Shown here: positions 8,385-18,814 of the stretch, one piece after another
Layout: every line of letters starts with the position of its first letter
Numbering within the stretch: position 1 is the stretch's first letter
NCBI GenBank assembly: GCA_021151835.1
Contig: JAGKWO010000017.1
Span: 124,001-188,000 of the forward strand
Reading direction: 5' to 3'
Origin: Gammaproteobacteria bacterium
Lineage (GTDB): Bacteria; Pseudomonadota; Gammaproteobacteria; Pseudomonadales; Cellvibrionaceae
DNA: 64,000 bases
Made by a program: the position numbers and the translations under genes
Notes under the pieces: generated by a model
What the model saw: the letters and a program-made list of their open reading frames with translations, nothing else
What the model was told of the DNA's origin: nothing
Databases searched by the model: none

Positions 8385-11300
8385 CATCGGCCTCCACTTC
8401 CTCCACCTGCTGCAACGAGCTTTCAAACGCACGTCTTAACCAGTTGGCATTGGCTTCGGCGTGATCGCTATCGAGCATTTCGGCGTGGGCACCGGAACCC
8501 TGGTAGACGACAACCTCGGCAGAGGATTCATGCCAGCTGCCTTCCTGGCCACTTTGGTAGAAGGCCAGTTTGGCTACATCGGCCAGCACGGTAATCGGCG
8601 CGGCAATGCGTCCGGCGTTAACGGTGCGGCTGCTGAAATCGATGTAATCGCGCGCCTGCGTCAGGGTTTCTTTTTCCACAATCGCCGAGCCGGTGTGTTT
8701 TTGCAGATGGCTGCGTAATTCCAGCTCGAACTCGGCGATGTGTTCGTCTTGCAGGACAAAGGTTTCGGCGATGCGGTAGGAATCCATAATCACCACATGC
8801 GCAACCTGCTCACCGCGGGCTTCCAGTACCTTGGCGACCTCAAAGGCCAGATTACCGCCCAGCGAGTATCCCACCAGGGTATAAGGCCCTTCGGGTTGCA
8901 GGCTCTGGATCCAGTCGGCATAGGCTGCCACTTTGTTGTCGCCCATCAGGTAATTGAAGGCAATCAAGTGGTATTCCGGCATTACCGTCGCCAGCTGGCG
9001 ATAGACCAGGCCATGCCCTCCCGCCGGTGGCAGGCAGAACAAGGTTGGCAAATGGCGATTGTTAAAGTGCAGATACGGTTTGGCCCCCTGCTCACGGCCA
9101 ATAATGATGTGCTCCAGGGTCTTGGCCATGCCGTACAGGGTTGAGGTTTTAAACAACTGGCTTACCGCGACTTCTACATTGAACTCGTGTTGCAGCAGGT
9201 AAATCAGCTCGATCAACTTGATGGAACTACCCCCCAGTTCAAAGAAGTCTTGCTGTAATCCCACCTGTTCTACGCCCAGCAGCGTTTTCCAGTGTTCAGC
9301 CATACGCACTTCATAGAGGGTCTCCGCCGGCTCCATGATTTGCTGCCCGAGATCCGGCGCTGGCAGTGCTTTTAAATCCACTTTGCCATTTGGCGATAGC
9401 GGCATGCTGTCAACCGGCACAAACCAGGCGGGAATCATGTAGGTCGGCAATACGCCACCCAAATGCTGGCGCAAGTGTTTGGCATCGAGTGGTGCTGCCT
9501 GCTGATCAACCGTGTTCGCCAGCGTGTAATAAGCACACAGTTGGGATTCACCTGAGGCATCTGCCCGGACAACCACCACGGCCTGGCCGACGTGCGGCAC
9601 TTGCTTGAGCTGGCTTTCAATTTCACCCACTTCGACGCGATGGCCCCGGATTTTCACCTGGTTATCTGCCCTGCCCAACAAGTGCAGGGTGCCATTGACA
9701 TCCCACTGCGCGAGGTCACCGGTGCGGTAATAGATGCGGCTCTCTCCGTGCAGTGATAGCGACACAAAACGCTGTGCGGTCAGGTCAGGCGCACCTAGGT
9801 AGCCCTTGCTCACCCCTTCCCCGCCGATCCAGAGTTCACCCGGCACACCGATGGGAACCACTTGCTGGTGGGCATCCAGCACATACACTTCGCTATTCGC
9901 AAACGGTTTGCCGATAGGCACCATGCGGCTGCCTTCCAGTGCATCGATATTGCCTTCAAAGAAGGCGCTATCAATCGCCGCTTCACTCAAGCCGTAGGAA
10001 TTGATGACCCGGTTGGCGCACAGGGCTTTCAACTGGCGCAGCTCTTCCACTTTCCATACATCGGAACCCACCAGCATCAACTGTATATGGTCGAGGCGTT
10101 TGCCTTCCTGCTCGCAGTAACGCATCAAGCCGCGCGCCACCGCCGGTACCGATTCCATGCAGTCCACATTTTCATCCCACAAAGCTTGGTAGAGCCGTGC
10201 GGTGTTGAACAGCAAGTCACGGCCAACCAGCACCAGCGTACCGCCCGAGCAAAGTGCGCGCAGCCAATCACCGGCAAACACATCGAAGGAGAAACTGGCT
10301 AACTGGGCGAACACACCCACATCCGTCCGCAGGCGATAGCTGGTTTCCCAGCCCTGGTAAACCGCCATCAGGTTGCCATGGGTGACCTGGACCGCCTTGG
10401 GTTTACCGGTGGAACCGGAGGTATAAATCACATACGCGAGGTCATCGGCCGCCGGTGCACCAACCGGCTTGCTGCGGGTTGCAGCCGTGAGGGACGGATC
10501 ATCCAGCGCGATGACGTCACCCGCCCAGGCATCGAAGCGCGACAACAGCGGTTTGGTGGTAATCGCCACCCGTACCCCCGCGTGTTCTAGCATGTAGTTG
10601 AGGCGATCTTCAGGATAATCCGGGTCCAGCGGTAAATAGGCAGCACCGGATTTCAGCACCCCGAGCAAGGCGACCAGCAAGTCTGGCGACTTGGGCAAAC
10701 ACAGCGCGACTATATCGCCACGGCCAACCTGCAATCCTTGTAAATTGACTGCAAATCGATCCGATTGGGCCACCAGTTGGTCGTATCCCAAATGCTGGCG
10801 CTCATCGCCTTCAAACTGTGCGGGCATTACTACTGCCGGTGCGCTCGAATCGCTGAAGCGGTCAATGAGCGACAGTACCGTTCCCGGCACGGCCTGTTTC
10901 TCCGCAGCACCACTCCAGTGTTCGAGCAATTGTGTTTGCTCTTCTGCCGCGAGCATGGGCAATTGGCTGATCTGCGCGTCCGGCGCTGCCAACATAGCCT
11001 CCAGCAAGTTCACGTAATGCTTCGCCAGACGCGCCATGGTGGCCGGCAGGAACAGGTCGGTGTTGTATTTGAATACGCAGTGGAAACAACCTTCCGCTTC
11101 ATCTTCATAGGCAGACAAGGTGATATCAAACTGCCCTTCCTCTTCCGGCAATTCAATGTAATTCAGGCGATAGCCGTACTGCTCGGTAGATACCTTGTGC
11201 GCCAACAGGATGAACATCGCCTGGAAGACAGCGGAACGGCTGGGGTCATGTTTCAAGCCCAGTTTGTCCACTAGCATTACAAACGGATACTCCTGGTTAT

Positions 11301-14300
11301 CCAGGCCATTCAGCACAACATCTTGCACCTGGGTAAGCAATTGCAAAGTATTCGGGTTACCGGCCAGATCCGCATGCAGCGGGAGCGGATTCACGAAGTA
11401 ACCGTAAAGGCTGGCGAACTCCGGCTCGGTACGGCCCATTACCGGGCTGCCGACGATGATGTGGTCCTGGCCGCTGTAACGGTGTAACAGCGCGTAGTAC
11501 GCCGACAGCAACACCATAAACACCGTTGCGCCCTGTTTTTGCGCCAATTGGTGGATACGCTGGGTCAGGCTCGCATCCAGTACAAAGAACTCCGAAGCAC
11601 CATTGTTGGTTTGCACCGCCGGGCGCGGCTTATCCGTGGGCAAACTTAACGCCGGGATATCCGCTGGCAAGTGTTTGACCCAGTAATCCTGCATCGCTTG
11701 CGCGCGCGGGCTGGCGAGGAATTTGTTCTGCCAGTTCACGTAATCCAGGTAACGCGCCCTCGCTGGCGGCAAGGTCACGCTTTCGCCGCGCATCGCGCCT
11801 TCGTAAAGGGACAGCAATTCCTCGATAAAGGTAAAGGTGGAAATAGCGTCGGAGATAATGTGGTGCACCGCTTTCATCATGACCCAACGGTCATCCGCCA
11901 ACCGGTACAAGCGGAAGCGCATCAAGGGGTCGCGCGCCAGGTCGTACGGCTTGCGGTACTCCTTGATGATATGGTTGTACACACTGTCCCAATCCGCACC
12001 GGCCATATCGATCAGTGCAATATCCTCTTTCGGCTCACGGCTGATCAATTGTATTGCCTGGCCACTTTGCTGGACAAAGTTGGCGCGCAGCAGTGGATGG
12101 CGGCGAATCAAGCTGCGTACCGCCTCGAACATGCGCGCCGGGTTCAACACCGTCTGGATCTCGACCGCCCCGCCGATGTTATAGGCAAAACCTTCGGGAT
12201 TGAGGTGCTTCAGGAACCAGATTGCGGTCTGGTTGCGCGACAGAGGGAAGGCGTGCTCATCCGTGTAAAGGTCTACCTGGATGTCATTTGCCTCCGGCGC
12301 GGGAGCCCCCAGTTGGTTTTCCAATCCGAGTTCAAGCTGTTTGCGCAACTCGGCCACAGACGTGCCGGATAACAGCGTCACTACCGGCAAGGATACGTTG
12401 ATATCGCGCTGGATACGGGCACGCAATTCGATCGCCAGCAATGAATCCAGCCCCAAATCGTTCAGGCTGGCCTCATCACTTACCCGCTCCGCTTTGATGC
12501 GCAGTACATCGCTGACCACAAAAGCAAAATGCTCGCCGAGCAAGGTCGCGCGTTCGGTTGCTTCGGCATGGCGATACCGCTCAAGGAAACTACCGGTATC
12601 ACCACCGCGGCTTGCCGCTACCTGGGTGCGGGCAAGGTCTGCAATGATCGGCGGCATTTCCTGGTACCAGGCGTTAAACAGTGGCCAATCCACGACTGTG
12701 TTCACCATCAACTGGGCGGTATCCTGCCCGAGCACCCGCTCCAGCACATCCATACCTGCCTCGGCTGCCAGTGAATTCATACCGCGGCTATTGCGGTAAT
12801 GTTCAATCAGGCCCAGCTCTTCGATCATCCCGGTAGCCCATGGGCCCCAGTCAATCGATAAAGCGGGCAAACCTTCGGCGCGGCGATAATGCGCCAGTGC
12901 ATCCAGGAAGGCATTACCGGCGGCGTAATTGGTTTGGCCGGCGGTGGTGAGCAGCGAGGCAACTGATGCAAAGAGGACAAAATAGTCCAGTGGTTCAGCG
13001 GCGAGGTACTTATGCAACAGGTACCCACCCAGCACTTTCGGGTTGTAGGCCGCGTTGAATGTATCCAGCGTCATTTCCGGCAAGAGTGTATCGCGCACTT
13101 GCCCTGCAAGATGGAAAACGCCGCGAACCGGCGGCAACTGGCGCGCTTTAAAGCTGGCGAACCAGGTTTTCAGGCTGTACTCATTACCGACATCTACCGC
13201 CGCCAGGATCGGCTCAACACCCAATGTTTCCAATTCGCGGATAAATCCCACGGCGGCAGCGGCAGGATGATCCTGCTCGAGTTGCGCCCACTCACTGCGC
13301 GCGGGTAATTCCGTGCGCCCCATCAGCACAAGGCGCCGCGCACCGCGTTTGGCCAGGGTGCGGCAAACGAGCTTGCCCAATGCCCCGAACGCACCGGTCA
13401 CAACATAACAACCGTCAGCCCGCAAACGCAGCGGTAAGGGTTTGGAGAGTGTTTCGGCCGGCTGCAAGCGGCACACTGTACGTTCGCCACCACGCCAGGC
13501 GACTTCGCCTTCGTAGGTGCCGACCGCCGTGCTGGTTTGCAGCTCCGCCAGTAATTGGCGGGCAGATTCAGCCGGGTCATCGCGCAGGCCGTCGATATCA
13601 ATCAGGCTGCCGCGGTTAGCCAGTAACTCCTGGTACCACAACACACGTCCGGCGCCCCATACAGCAGCGGCGAGTGGGTTGGGCGTTTCTTCAGCGTGTA
13701 CCACCTGGGCGTTGGCGGTGGCAATCAGCAGGCGCGCCGCCACTTTCTCCTGTAATAACGCTTGCGCCAGGGCGATAACCGGATAAGCGCCAAAACGGCT
13801 GCTCGCCGCCAGGTTGTCGACCGTAAACTCATCGGCGTCCGGCGCCCCCAAATGCCATAAATACAGGATGCCATCGCACGCATTGTGTTTGAGCAAACCT
13901 GCTATTAACTCGCGCGTTTGGGCCGCATCGCCAGGGGAAAGGGTCGCCAGGGTCCCGCGCGCCTGGATCGCGACCGCACTCCCCGGTTCAATCAGCGAAA
14001 CCAATTGGCCAGCCGCTTCCAGTTGTTCTACTAGCGCGCGGGTTATGTTGTCGGAGGAATCCCCGAATACCCATACGCTGCCGGTGCCTGCGGTGAAGGT
14101 TGGCCACAGGGCTTCATCGATTTGCAACTCGGGCAACGGTTTGGCCTGCCAGGTGATTTCAGTGAGCCAGCTATCCAGCGTAGCCAGGCCGACTTTACTG
14201 GCGACCTTATCAACATTGCCGGCGCGGAAGCCCTTCACGCTGCCAAGGTAGGTGCCTTGCTCGGCGTAAACATGGATATCGCCAACAATCGTGTCTTCAT

Positions 14301-17300
14301 CGCGCCGGGTAATTTGCACGTGGGCCCAGATGGTTTGGCTGCCCACAACCCGGGTAGCAATTTCGGTAATGCCCAACGGTAAACGCATCGAGGCCACCGT
14401 ACCGGCCTGATAACGTGGAATTTCAGTCGCCAATATTGCCTGGAAGCAAGCATCCAGCAGTGCAGGATGGAAGTGATGGTTACCAGCGGACTCGCCCAGC
14501 AATGGCGACGGTTCAATACGTGCCAGCGCTTCGCCCTCACCCAACCAGACACCGGTTATGGGTTGGAACGCTGGCCCGTAGTGATAACCCATTTCCGCCA
14601 GGGTGGCGTAGCAGCCGGGGCGATCAAGCGATTTGGACGCGCGCGCCTGCACTGCCGCAATGATCAGCGGCTCGTGGCCGCGCGGCACCGGGGCAACTTG
14701 CAAGTAACCGCTGGCATGTACAACCCGCTCGCCGCTCGCATTGGCTTTGGTCGCCACCGTGAAGCGGGCACTGTCGCTATCAAAGGTAATCTGTACCGGT
14801 TTTACATCGTTCTCGGGAACATACAGCGCTTTTTGCAATTGCAGGTCCAATACTTTGCCCTGGCGCTCACCGGTCAGGCTATGGAGTGCCTGCATTGCCA
14901 TCTCGATATACCCCGCCGCCGGGAACAAGATATTGCCCTGGATGCGATGGTCGGCCAGATAAGGTTGTTGCTCTATATCCAGCAACACTTCGAAACAGGC
15001 TTCTGCCGTATCCAGGCGCCGGCCCAACAAGGGATGCTCGGCTTGCCCGAGGCGTACTTGCGCCACCGCAGGCGCCTCAATCCAGTAACGATCCTGTTTC
15101 CAGGGATAAGCGGGCAGCGTAATTTGCACCCCGCCCTGCGTGAAATTTTGCCAATTAATGGCATAACCAACGTTATGCAAATGTGCCAGTGACTGCATAA
15201 AGCGCTTGCCTTCGTTTTCCTGGCGGCGAATGGATGGCAATACTTCAGCCGCGCATTGCAGCACGGCCATGGTTTCCTTGATCGAGTGGGACAAGACCGG
15301 GTGCGGGCCAATTTCGAGGAACAAGCGATACTGGTCCTTCGCCAGGCGAGTGATGGCATCCTTGAAACGTACACTGTTGCGCACGTTATCCCACCAATAA
15401 CCGGCATCCAGTTCGGGGCCAACACCGACCGCATCGCGCCCGGTGAGATACAACGGCAGTTGTGCCGGCTTGCCTTTGATTCCCCCAAGGCATTCAAACA
15501 ATTCCGCTTTGATCGGTTCCATCTTCACGCTGTGGTAAGGCACGCTCACGGTGAGGAACTTGGCAAAGATGCCCGCCGCTTTAAGCTCGGTGGCGATCTG
15601 GTTCAACGCGTCCTGGTCCCCGGCCAGCGTCATCGCTGTAGGGCTATTAATGGCGGCGATGGATACGCTATCGCCGTAAGCGGCGATCCGCTCCAACGCC
15701 TCGGCCTCGCTCAGGCTTACTGCCAGCATAGTGCCGGTGCCATTGCACAAATGTTGCAAACGGCTGCGCTCCACAATAATGGCAATCGCATCTTCCAGGC
15801 TGTAAACGCCCGCCTCATAAAACGCAGCGGCTTCACCGGCACTGTGGCCAACAATCGCCGCCGGGGTAACACCGTGTGAACGCCAGAGTGCGGCCAGGGC
15901 AATTTGCAAGGCAAAGTTGGCGGGCTGGGCCAGCCAGGTATCGGCCATTTGCGAGTCTTGTTCGCTGGCATTCAGATGCTCGATCAACGACCAGCCGGCG
16001 CGCGCCTTGATCAACGCATCGCACTGCTCGATGACCTTGCGATAAACCGGCTCCTCGTCAAACAGCTGGCGCCCCATGCCCCACCACTGTGGCCCCATAC
16101 CGGTAAACACCCAGACCAGGCGCCGGGCATCCCCGGGTAATACGGTTGCCGCAACGGCATCGGGTGCTGCGTCACCGGCGATATACGCATCCAGCGTTTG
16201 CAACAGATCGTCCGCGTTTTGGTAAGCCAATGTCAGGCGCTCCGCCAAAGGTTCGCGCCGGTATGCCAGGGTGTAAGTTGCATCGCGCAAATACTGGTTT
16301 ACTACGTCGCTACCGGCAGCATTAGCGCGGGCAATGGCAGCGCGGATACGGCTCGCTACGCGCGGTAAATCTGCCGCGTCTTCAGCGTACAACGGGAGCA
16401 GCGCGCGATCGGGTGTTGCGAAAGACGCGCGCGGTTGATGTGCCGGGGCCTCCTCCAATATCACGTGCGCATTGGTGCCGCCAAAGCCAAACGAATTCAC
16501 ACCGGCACGCGCCGGACCTTCATGTTCTGGCCAGGGAGTTGGTTCGCGCGGGATATCAAATGGTTGGTCATCCAGGTTCAATGCCGGATTAACTTTTTTG
16601 ATGTTGATATGCGGTGGAATCAGTTTGTGTTTAAGCGCGAGCGTGGTTTTGATAAGGCCCGCAACACCCGCCGCCGCTTCCGTGTGGCCGATATTGGTTT
16701 TTACCGAACCGACATAACAGGCAGCACCCGGCTTTCGTCCTTGAGCAAGGATTTTACCCAGCGCATTGGCCTCAATCGGATCGCCCACCGGCGTTGATGT
16801 GCCGTGCGCTTCCATGTATTGCAATTCACCGGGATTAACACCGGCTTCGCGGCACACCTGGTTAATCAAACGTATCTGGGCTTCGCCACTGGGCACGGTA
16901 ATGCCGTTGGTGCGACCATCCTGGTTCACACCCGAACCAAGAATGACGGCGTGGATGCGATCACCATCGCGCAGCGCATCTTCCAGGCGTTTTAATGCAA
17001 CAACACCCACACCTTCCGAGCGCACATACCCGTTTGCATCAGCATCATAAGTGCGCGATAAACCTTCAGGAGATAAAAATCCCCCTTTGGATTCAGTGAT
17101 GGTGTATTGCGGAGTCATATGCAATAACACACCACCCGCGAGCGCGACTTCACTTTCACCGCGCAATAAACTTTGACAAGCCAGATGTACTGTCACCAGT
17201 GATGAACTGCACGCAGTATCCACCGACATACTCGGGCCATGAAAATCGAAACAATAGGAAATACGGTTCGATAAAATTGTCATCATGGTGCCCGTTGCTG

Positions 17301-17778
17301 TGTGTGCAGCGAGACCATTAAAACTTAAATCGGCAAACTGCACGATTTTATAATCCAGCGTAAAACCACCAATAAACACACCGACATTTTTTCCCGCCAT
17401 CTGCCGTGGTTTTAAACCGCCGTCTTCCAGCGCCTCCCACGCCACTTCCAGTAATTTTCGTTGCTGCGGGTCCATGTATTCCGCTTCGCGCGGACCAATA
17501 CCAAAAAATGCCGGATCAAATTCATCAAAGCCATCAATGTAACCGCCGCGCCCGCCGGTCAAACGTCCTTGCTTCGCTTTATCTTTACTGTACAAATGTT
17601 TCGCGTTGTAGCGATTTTCCGGCGTGTTAACGAGGCAATCCTTCCCTCCGATAATATTTTCCCAAAAACTTTCGTAATCATTTGCATGACCGGGATAGCG
17701 ACAACCAATACCTACAATTGCAATTTTTTGATTGTCAGGTTGCACGTTGACATCCGGTGTAAATTGCTTGCTAGACAT
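8377..17778 (-). CDS. Hybrid iterative PKS-NRPS for a polycyclic tetramate macrolactam
   Basis: 3133 residues, one PKS module plus one NRPS module. KS about 16-440 (DTACSSS Cys190, EAHGT His325, NIGHTEAA His365). AT about 553-860 (GHSAGE Ser646, VPYH at 746-749). DH about 915-1200 (HRIQGNILFP from His944; Asp1109). KR about 1455-1650 (TGAFGALG 1461; Lys1581, Ser1605/1608, Tyr1618, Asn1622). ACP Ser1779. C about 1842-2270 with HHIISDA at 1972. A about 2310-2800 (YTSGSTGKPK, YRTGD, NGKVDLKAL). PCP Ser2852. TE about 2910-3125 (GYSLGG Ser2972, Asp2999, His3098). Hand alignment of the A-domain pocket to GrsA gives DVGELGSID, matching known ornithine codes. In the PTM family such a synthase builds two polyene chains iteratively and joins both to ornithine. 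There is no ER domain. The start has AGGGGA seven bases upstream. A trans phosphopantetheinyl transferase is needed; none is in the window. Confidence 0.95.
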   Translation of the reverse strand: MSSKQFTPDVNVQPDNQKIAIVGIGCRYPGHANDYESFWENIIGGKDCLVNTPENRYNAKHLYSKDKAKQGRLTGGRGGYIDGFDEFDPAFFGIGPREAEYMDPQQRKLLEVAWEALEDGGLKPRQMAGKNVGVFIGGFTLDYKIVQFADLSFNGLAAHTATGTMMTILSNRISYCFDFHGPSMSVDTACSSSLVTVHLACQSLLRGESEVALAGGVLLHMTPQYTITESKGGFLSPEGLSRTYDADANGYVRSEGVGVVALKRLEDALRDGDRIHAVILGSGVNQDGRTNGITVPSGEAQIRLINQVCREAGVNPGELQYMEAHGTSTPVGDPIEANALGKILAQGRKPGAACYVGSVKTNIGHTEAAAGVAGLIKTTLALKHKLIPPHINIKKVNPALNLDDQPFDIPREPTPWPEHEGPARAGVNSFGFGGTNAHVILEEAPAHQPRASFATPDRALLPLYAEDAADLPRVASRIRAAIARANAAGSDVVNQYLRDATYTLAYRREPLAERLTLAYQNADDLLQTLDAYIAGDAAPDAVAATVLPGDARRLVWVFTGMGPQWWGMGRQLFDEEPVYRKVIEQCDALIKARAGWSLIEHLNASEQDSQMADTWLAQPANFALQIALAALWRSHGVTPAAIVGHSAGEAAAFYEAGVYSLEDAIAIIVERSRLQHLCNGTGTMLAVSLSEAEALERIAAYGDSVSIAAINSPTAMTLAGDQDALNQIATELKAAGIFAKFLTVSVPYHSVKMEPIKAELFECLGGIKGKPAQLPLYLTGRDAVGVGPELDAGYWWDNVRNSVRFKDAITRLAKDQYRLFLEIGPHPVLSHSIKETMAVLQCAAEVLPSIRRQENEGKRFMQSLAHLHNVGYAINWQNFTQGGVQITLPAYPWKQDRYWIEAPAVAQVRLGQAEHPLLGRRLDTAEACFEVLLDIEQQPYLADHRIQGNILFPAAGYIEMAMQALHSLTGERQGKVLDLQLQKALYVPENDVKPVQITFDSDSARFTVATKANASGERVVHASGYLQVAPVPRGHEPLIIAAVQARASKSLDRPGCYATLAEMGYHYGPAFQPITGVWLGEGEALARIEPSPLLGESAGNHHFHPALLDACFQAILATEIPRYQAGTVASMRLPLGITEIATRVVGSQTIWAHVQITRRDEDTIVGDIHVYAEQGTYLGSVKGFRAGNVDKVASKVGLATLDSWLTEITWQAKPLPELQIDEALWPTFTAGTGSVWVFGDSSDNITRALVEQLEAAGQLVSLIEPGSAVAIQARGTLATLSPGDAAQTRELIAGLLKHNACDGILYLWHLGAPDADEFTVDNLAASSRFGAYPVIALAQALLQEKVAARLLIATANAQVVHAEETPNPLAAAVWGAGRVLWYQELLANRGSLIDIDGLRDDPAESARQLLAELQTSTAVGTYEGEVAWRGGERTVCRLQPAETLSKPLPLRLRADGCYVVTGAFGALGKLVCRTLAKRGARRLVLMGRTELPARSEWAQLEQDHPAAAAVGFIRELETLGVEPILAAVDVGNEYSLKTWFASFKARQLPPVRGVFHLAGQVRDTLLPEMTLDTFNAAYNPKVLGGYLLHKYLAAEPLDYFVLFASVASLLTTAGQTNYAAGNAFLDALAHYRRAEGLPALSIDWGPWATGMIEELGLIEHYRNSRGMNSLAAEAGMDVLERVLGQDTAQLMVNTVVDWPLFNAWYQEMPPIIADLARTQVAASRGGDTGSFLERYRHAEATERATLLGEHFAFVVSDVLRIKAERVSDEASLNDLGLDSLLAIELRARIQRDINVSLPVVTLLSGTSVAELRKQLELGLENQLGAPAPEANDIQVDLYTDEHAFPLSRNQTAIWFLKHLNPEGFAYNIGGAVEIQTVLNPARMFEAVRSLIRRHPLLRANFVQQSGQAIQLISREPKEDIALIDMAGADWDSVYNHIIKEYRKPYDLARDPLMRFRLYRLADDRWVMMKAVHHIISDAISTFTFIEELLSLYEGAMRGESVTLPPARARYLDYVNWQNKFLASPRAQAMQDYWVKHLPADIPALSLPTDKPRPAVQTNNGASEFFVLDASLTQRIHQLAQKQGATVFMVLLSAYYALLHRYSGQDHIIVGSPVMGRTEPEFASLYGYFVNPLPLHADLAGNPNTLQLLTQVQDVVLNGLDNQEYPFVMLVDKLGLKHDPSRSAVFQAMFILLAHKVSTEQYGYRLNYIELPEEEGQFDITLSAYEDEAEGCFHCVFKYNTDLFLPATMARLAKHYVNLLEAMLAAPDAQISQLPMLAAEEQTQLLEHWSGAAEKQAVPGTVLSLIDRFSDSSAPAVVMPAQFEGDERQHLGYDQLVAQSDRFAVNLQGLQVGRGDIVALCLPKSPDLLVALLGVLKSGAAYLPLDPDYPEDRLNYMLEHAGVRVAITTKPLLSRFDAWAGDVIALDDPSLTAATRSKPVGAPAADDLAYVIYTSGSTGKPKAVQVTHGNLMAVYQGWETSYRLRTDVGVFAQLASFSFDVFAGDWLRALCSGGTLVLVGRDLLFNTARLYQALWDENVDCMESVPAVARGLMRYCEQEGKRLDHIQLMLVGSDVWKVEELRQLKALCANRVINSYGLSEAAIDSAFFEGNIDALEGSRMVPIGKPFANSEVYVLDAHQQVVPIGVPGELWIGGEGVSKGYLGAPDLTAQRFVSLSLHGESRIYYRTGDLAQWDVNGTLHLLGRADNQVKIRGHRVEVGEIESQLKQVPHVGQAVVVVRADASGESQLCAYYTLANTVDQQAAPLDAKHLRQHLGGVLPTYMIPAWFVPVDSMPLSPNGKVDLKALPAPDLGQQIMEPAETLYEVRMAEHWKTLLGVEQVGLQQDFFELGGSSIKLIELIYLLQHEFNVEVAVSQLFKTSTLYGMAKTLEHIIIGREQGAKPYLHFNNRHLPTLFCLPPAGGHGLVYRQLATVMPEYHLIAFNYLMGDNKVAAYADWIQSLQPEGPYTLVGYSLGGNLAFEVAKVLEARGEQVAHVVIMDSYRIAETFVLQDEHIAEFELELRSHLQKHTGSAIVEKETLTQARDYIDFSSRTVNAGRIAAPITVLADVAKLAFYQSGQEGSWHESSAEVVVYQGSGAHAEMLDSDHAEANANWLRRAFESSLQQVEEVEADDA
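8382..8395 (-). promoter_or_regulatory. Overlapping stop/start with ribosome binding site (translational coupling)
   Basis: GGAGG at 8391-8395 lies in the last codons of the PKS-NRPS and precedes ATGATG at 8387-8382, which overlaps the PKS stop TGA (8379-8377) by a few bases. This implies coupled translation of synthase and first oxidoreductase. Confidence 0.75.
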
Positions 17779-17848
17779 ACAAATCCCCTGATTTTAGACA
17801 ATAGTGGGCCAAGGGCTGTTACGCCCTGGTGAAATGCTGGTGAAAAAA

Positions 17849-18814
17849 TTATTTCGGTTTTTTAAACGGATGAATAAAACATTTGAGAATTGCTTCGGGT
17901 GGAGGAAAGCGCGCCGGATTTTTTATTCCCACGGCATCAGGCGTTCGCCCTTTGCGCCAGAAATAACTGCCAAAGAGCCAATCCCACAAAGTGACGTCGA
18001 CACAAAAGTGCCCTGCCTCTTTAATATCTACACTGTGATGCAAACGATGCTGTTCGGGGCTACCGATAAAATAATTCAACCGCCCCAAACGAACATTCAC
18101 ATTCGCGTGTACAAAATATCCCTGCAACGTATTAAAGATGCTGACCACAAATAGCGACTGCTCGCTAATACCAATAAAAATCAACGGCAACTGGGCGATA
18201 AAACGGCGGCCCCACACATCAAAAATATGGTTAACCGAATTGTTACCAACATTTACCTTGGACTCAGCATGGTGAATGCCATGGAAACGCCACAACCACG
18301 GCCAATCATGCCCCAGGCGATGGAAGATATAGGACCCAAACGAGATAAATAGAATTGCCAACACGATTTCCACACCCAATGGCAAGCTGGGGGTTTTGGG
18401 TGAAACCACACTGGCCACAGCAAAGATTGCGGCAATAGAGAGTGCGCCACCCATCATCGTAATGAACAGGTAAATTCCATCGCGCAGCCATTCCTTTTTG
18501 GTGGCCTGCCATTTCACTTCGTAAGGAATCAAGCGCTCGAACAATGCAAGATAGGCAATAACAAAAAACAGGAAAAGTACATTTACCAAACCAAATTCAA
18601 GCTTGTAAGTAAATGTTGCCCACACAGCAACGGAGGCAATCAACCACAATAATGGATAACAAATCCACTCAAGCGTTTTTTGCAGGGTATTGGACTGTTG
18701 CTTTATTTCCTCGACTGAGTCATTTGCAACATTAGAAGAGACGGAATAAACAACCGGTGCTGCGACAGAAGACTCTGCTGACATCACCTGCTCGCTATTA
18801 AACATATCAGTCAT
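17849..18814 (-). CDS. Sterol desaturase/fatty acid hydroxylase family protein (PTM tailoring hydroxylase)
   Basis: 321 residues, integral membrane, with hydrophobic segments around 50-95, 113-138 and 148-165. It carries the di-iron histidine clusters of the family: HRLGH (His165, His169), HGIHH (178-182) and HRLHH (256-260). In HSAF-type clusters the homologous gene sits just upstream of the PKS-NRPS and hydroxylates the ornithine-derived part (C-3) of the PTM; that assignment here is by synteny. The first 45 residues are polar and not conserved-looking. A perfect AAGGAGG lies seven bases before the ATG. It is the first gene of the island operon, 70 bases before the synthase. Confidence 0.88.
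   Translation of the reverse strand: MTDMFNSEQVMSAESSVAAPVVYSVSSNVANDSVEEIKQQSNTLQKTLEWICYPLLWLIASVAVWATFTYKLEFGLVNVLFLFFVIAYLALFERLIPYEVKWQATKKEWLRDGIYLFITMMGGALSIAAIFAVASVVSPKTPSLPLGVEIVLAILFISFGSYIFHRLGHDWPWLWRFHGIHHAESKVNVGNNSVNHIFDVWGRRFIAQLPLIFIGISEQSLFVVSIFNTLQGYFVHANVNVRLGRLNYFIGSPEQHRLHHSVDIKEAGHFCVDVTLWDWLFGSYFWRKGRTPDAVGIKNPARFPPPEAILKCFIHPFKKPK

Noticed and set aside
8385..8432. Upstream start of the first oxidoreductase at 8432
   Set aside because: It would add a basic tail encoded inside the PKS gene; GGAGG at 8391-8395 points to the ATGs at 8384-8387.
11671..12372. Long open frames on the plus strand opposite the PKS-NRPS (also 14467-15192 and 15256-15879)
   Set aside because: They mirror the codon structure of the minus-strand synthase, lack ribosome binding sites and resemble no protein family.
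17849..18814. Hydroxylase gene as a hopanoid or sterol pathway gene
   Set aside because: No isoprenoid gene is nearby, and its place upstream of the PTM synthase matches the HSAF hydroxylase.
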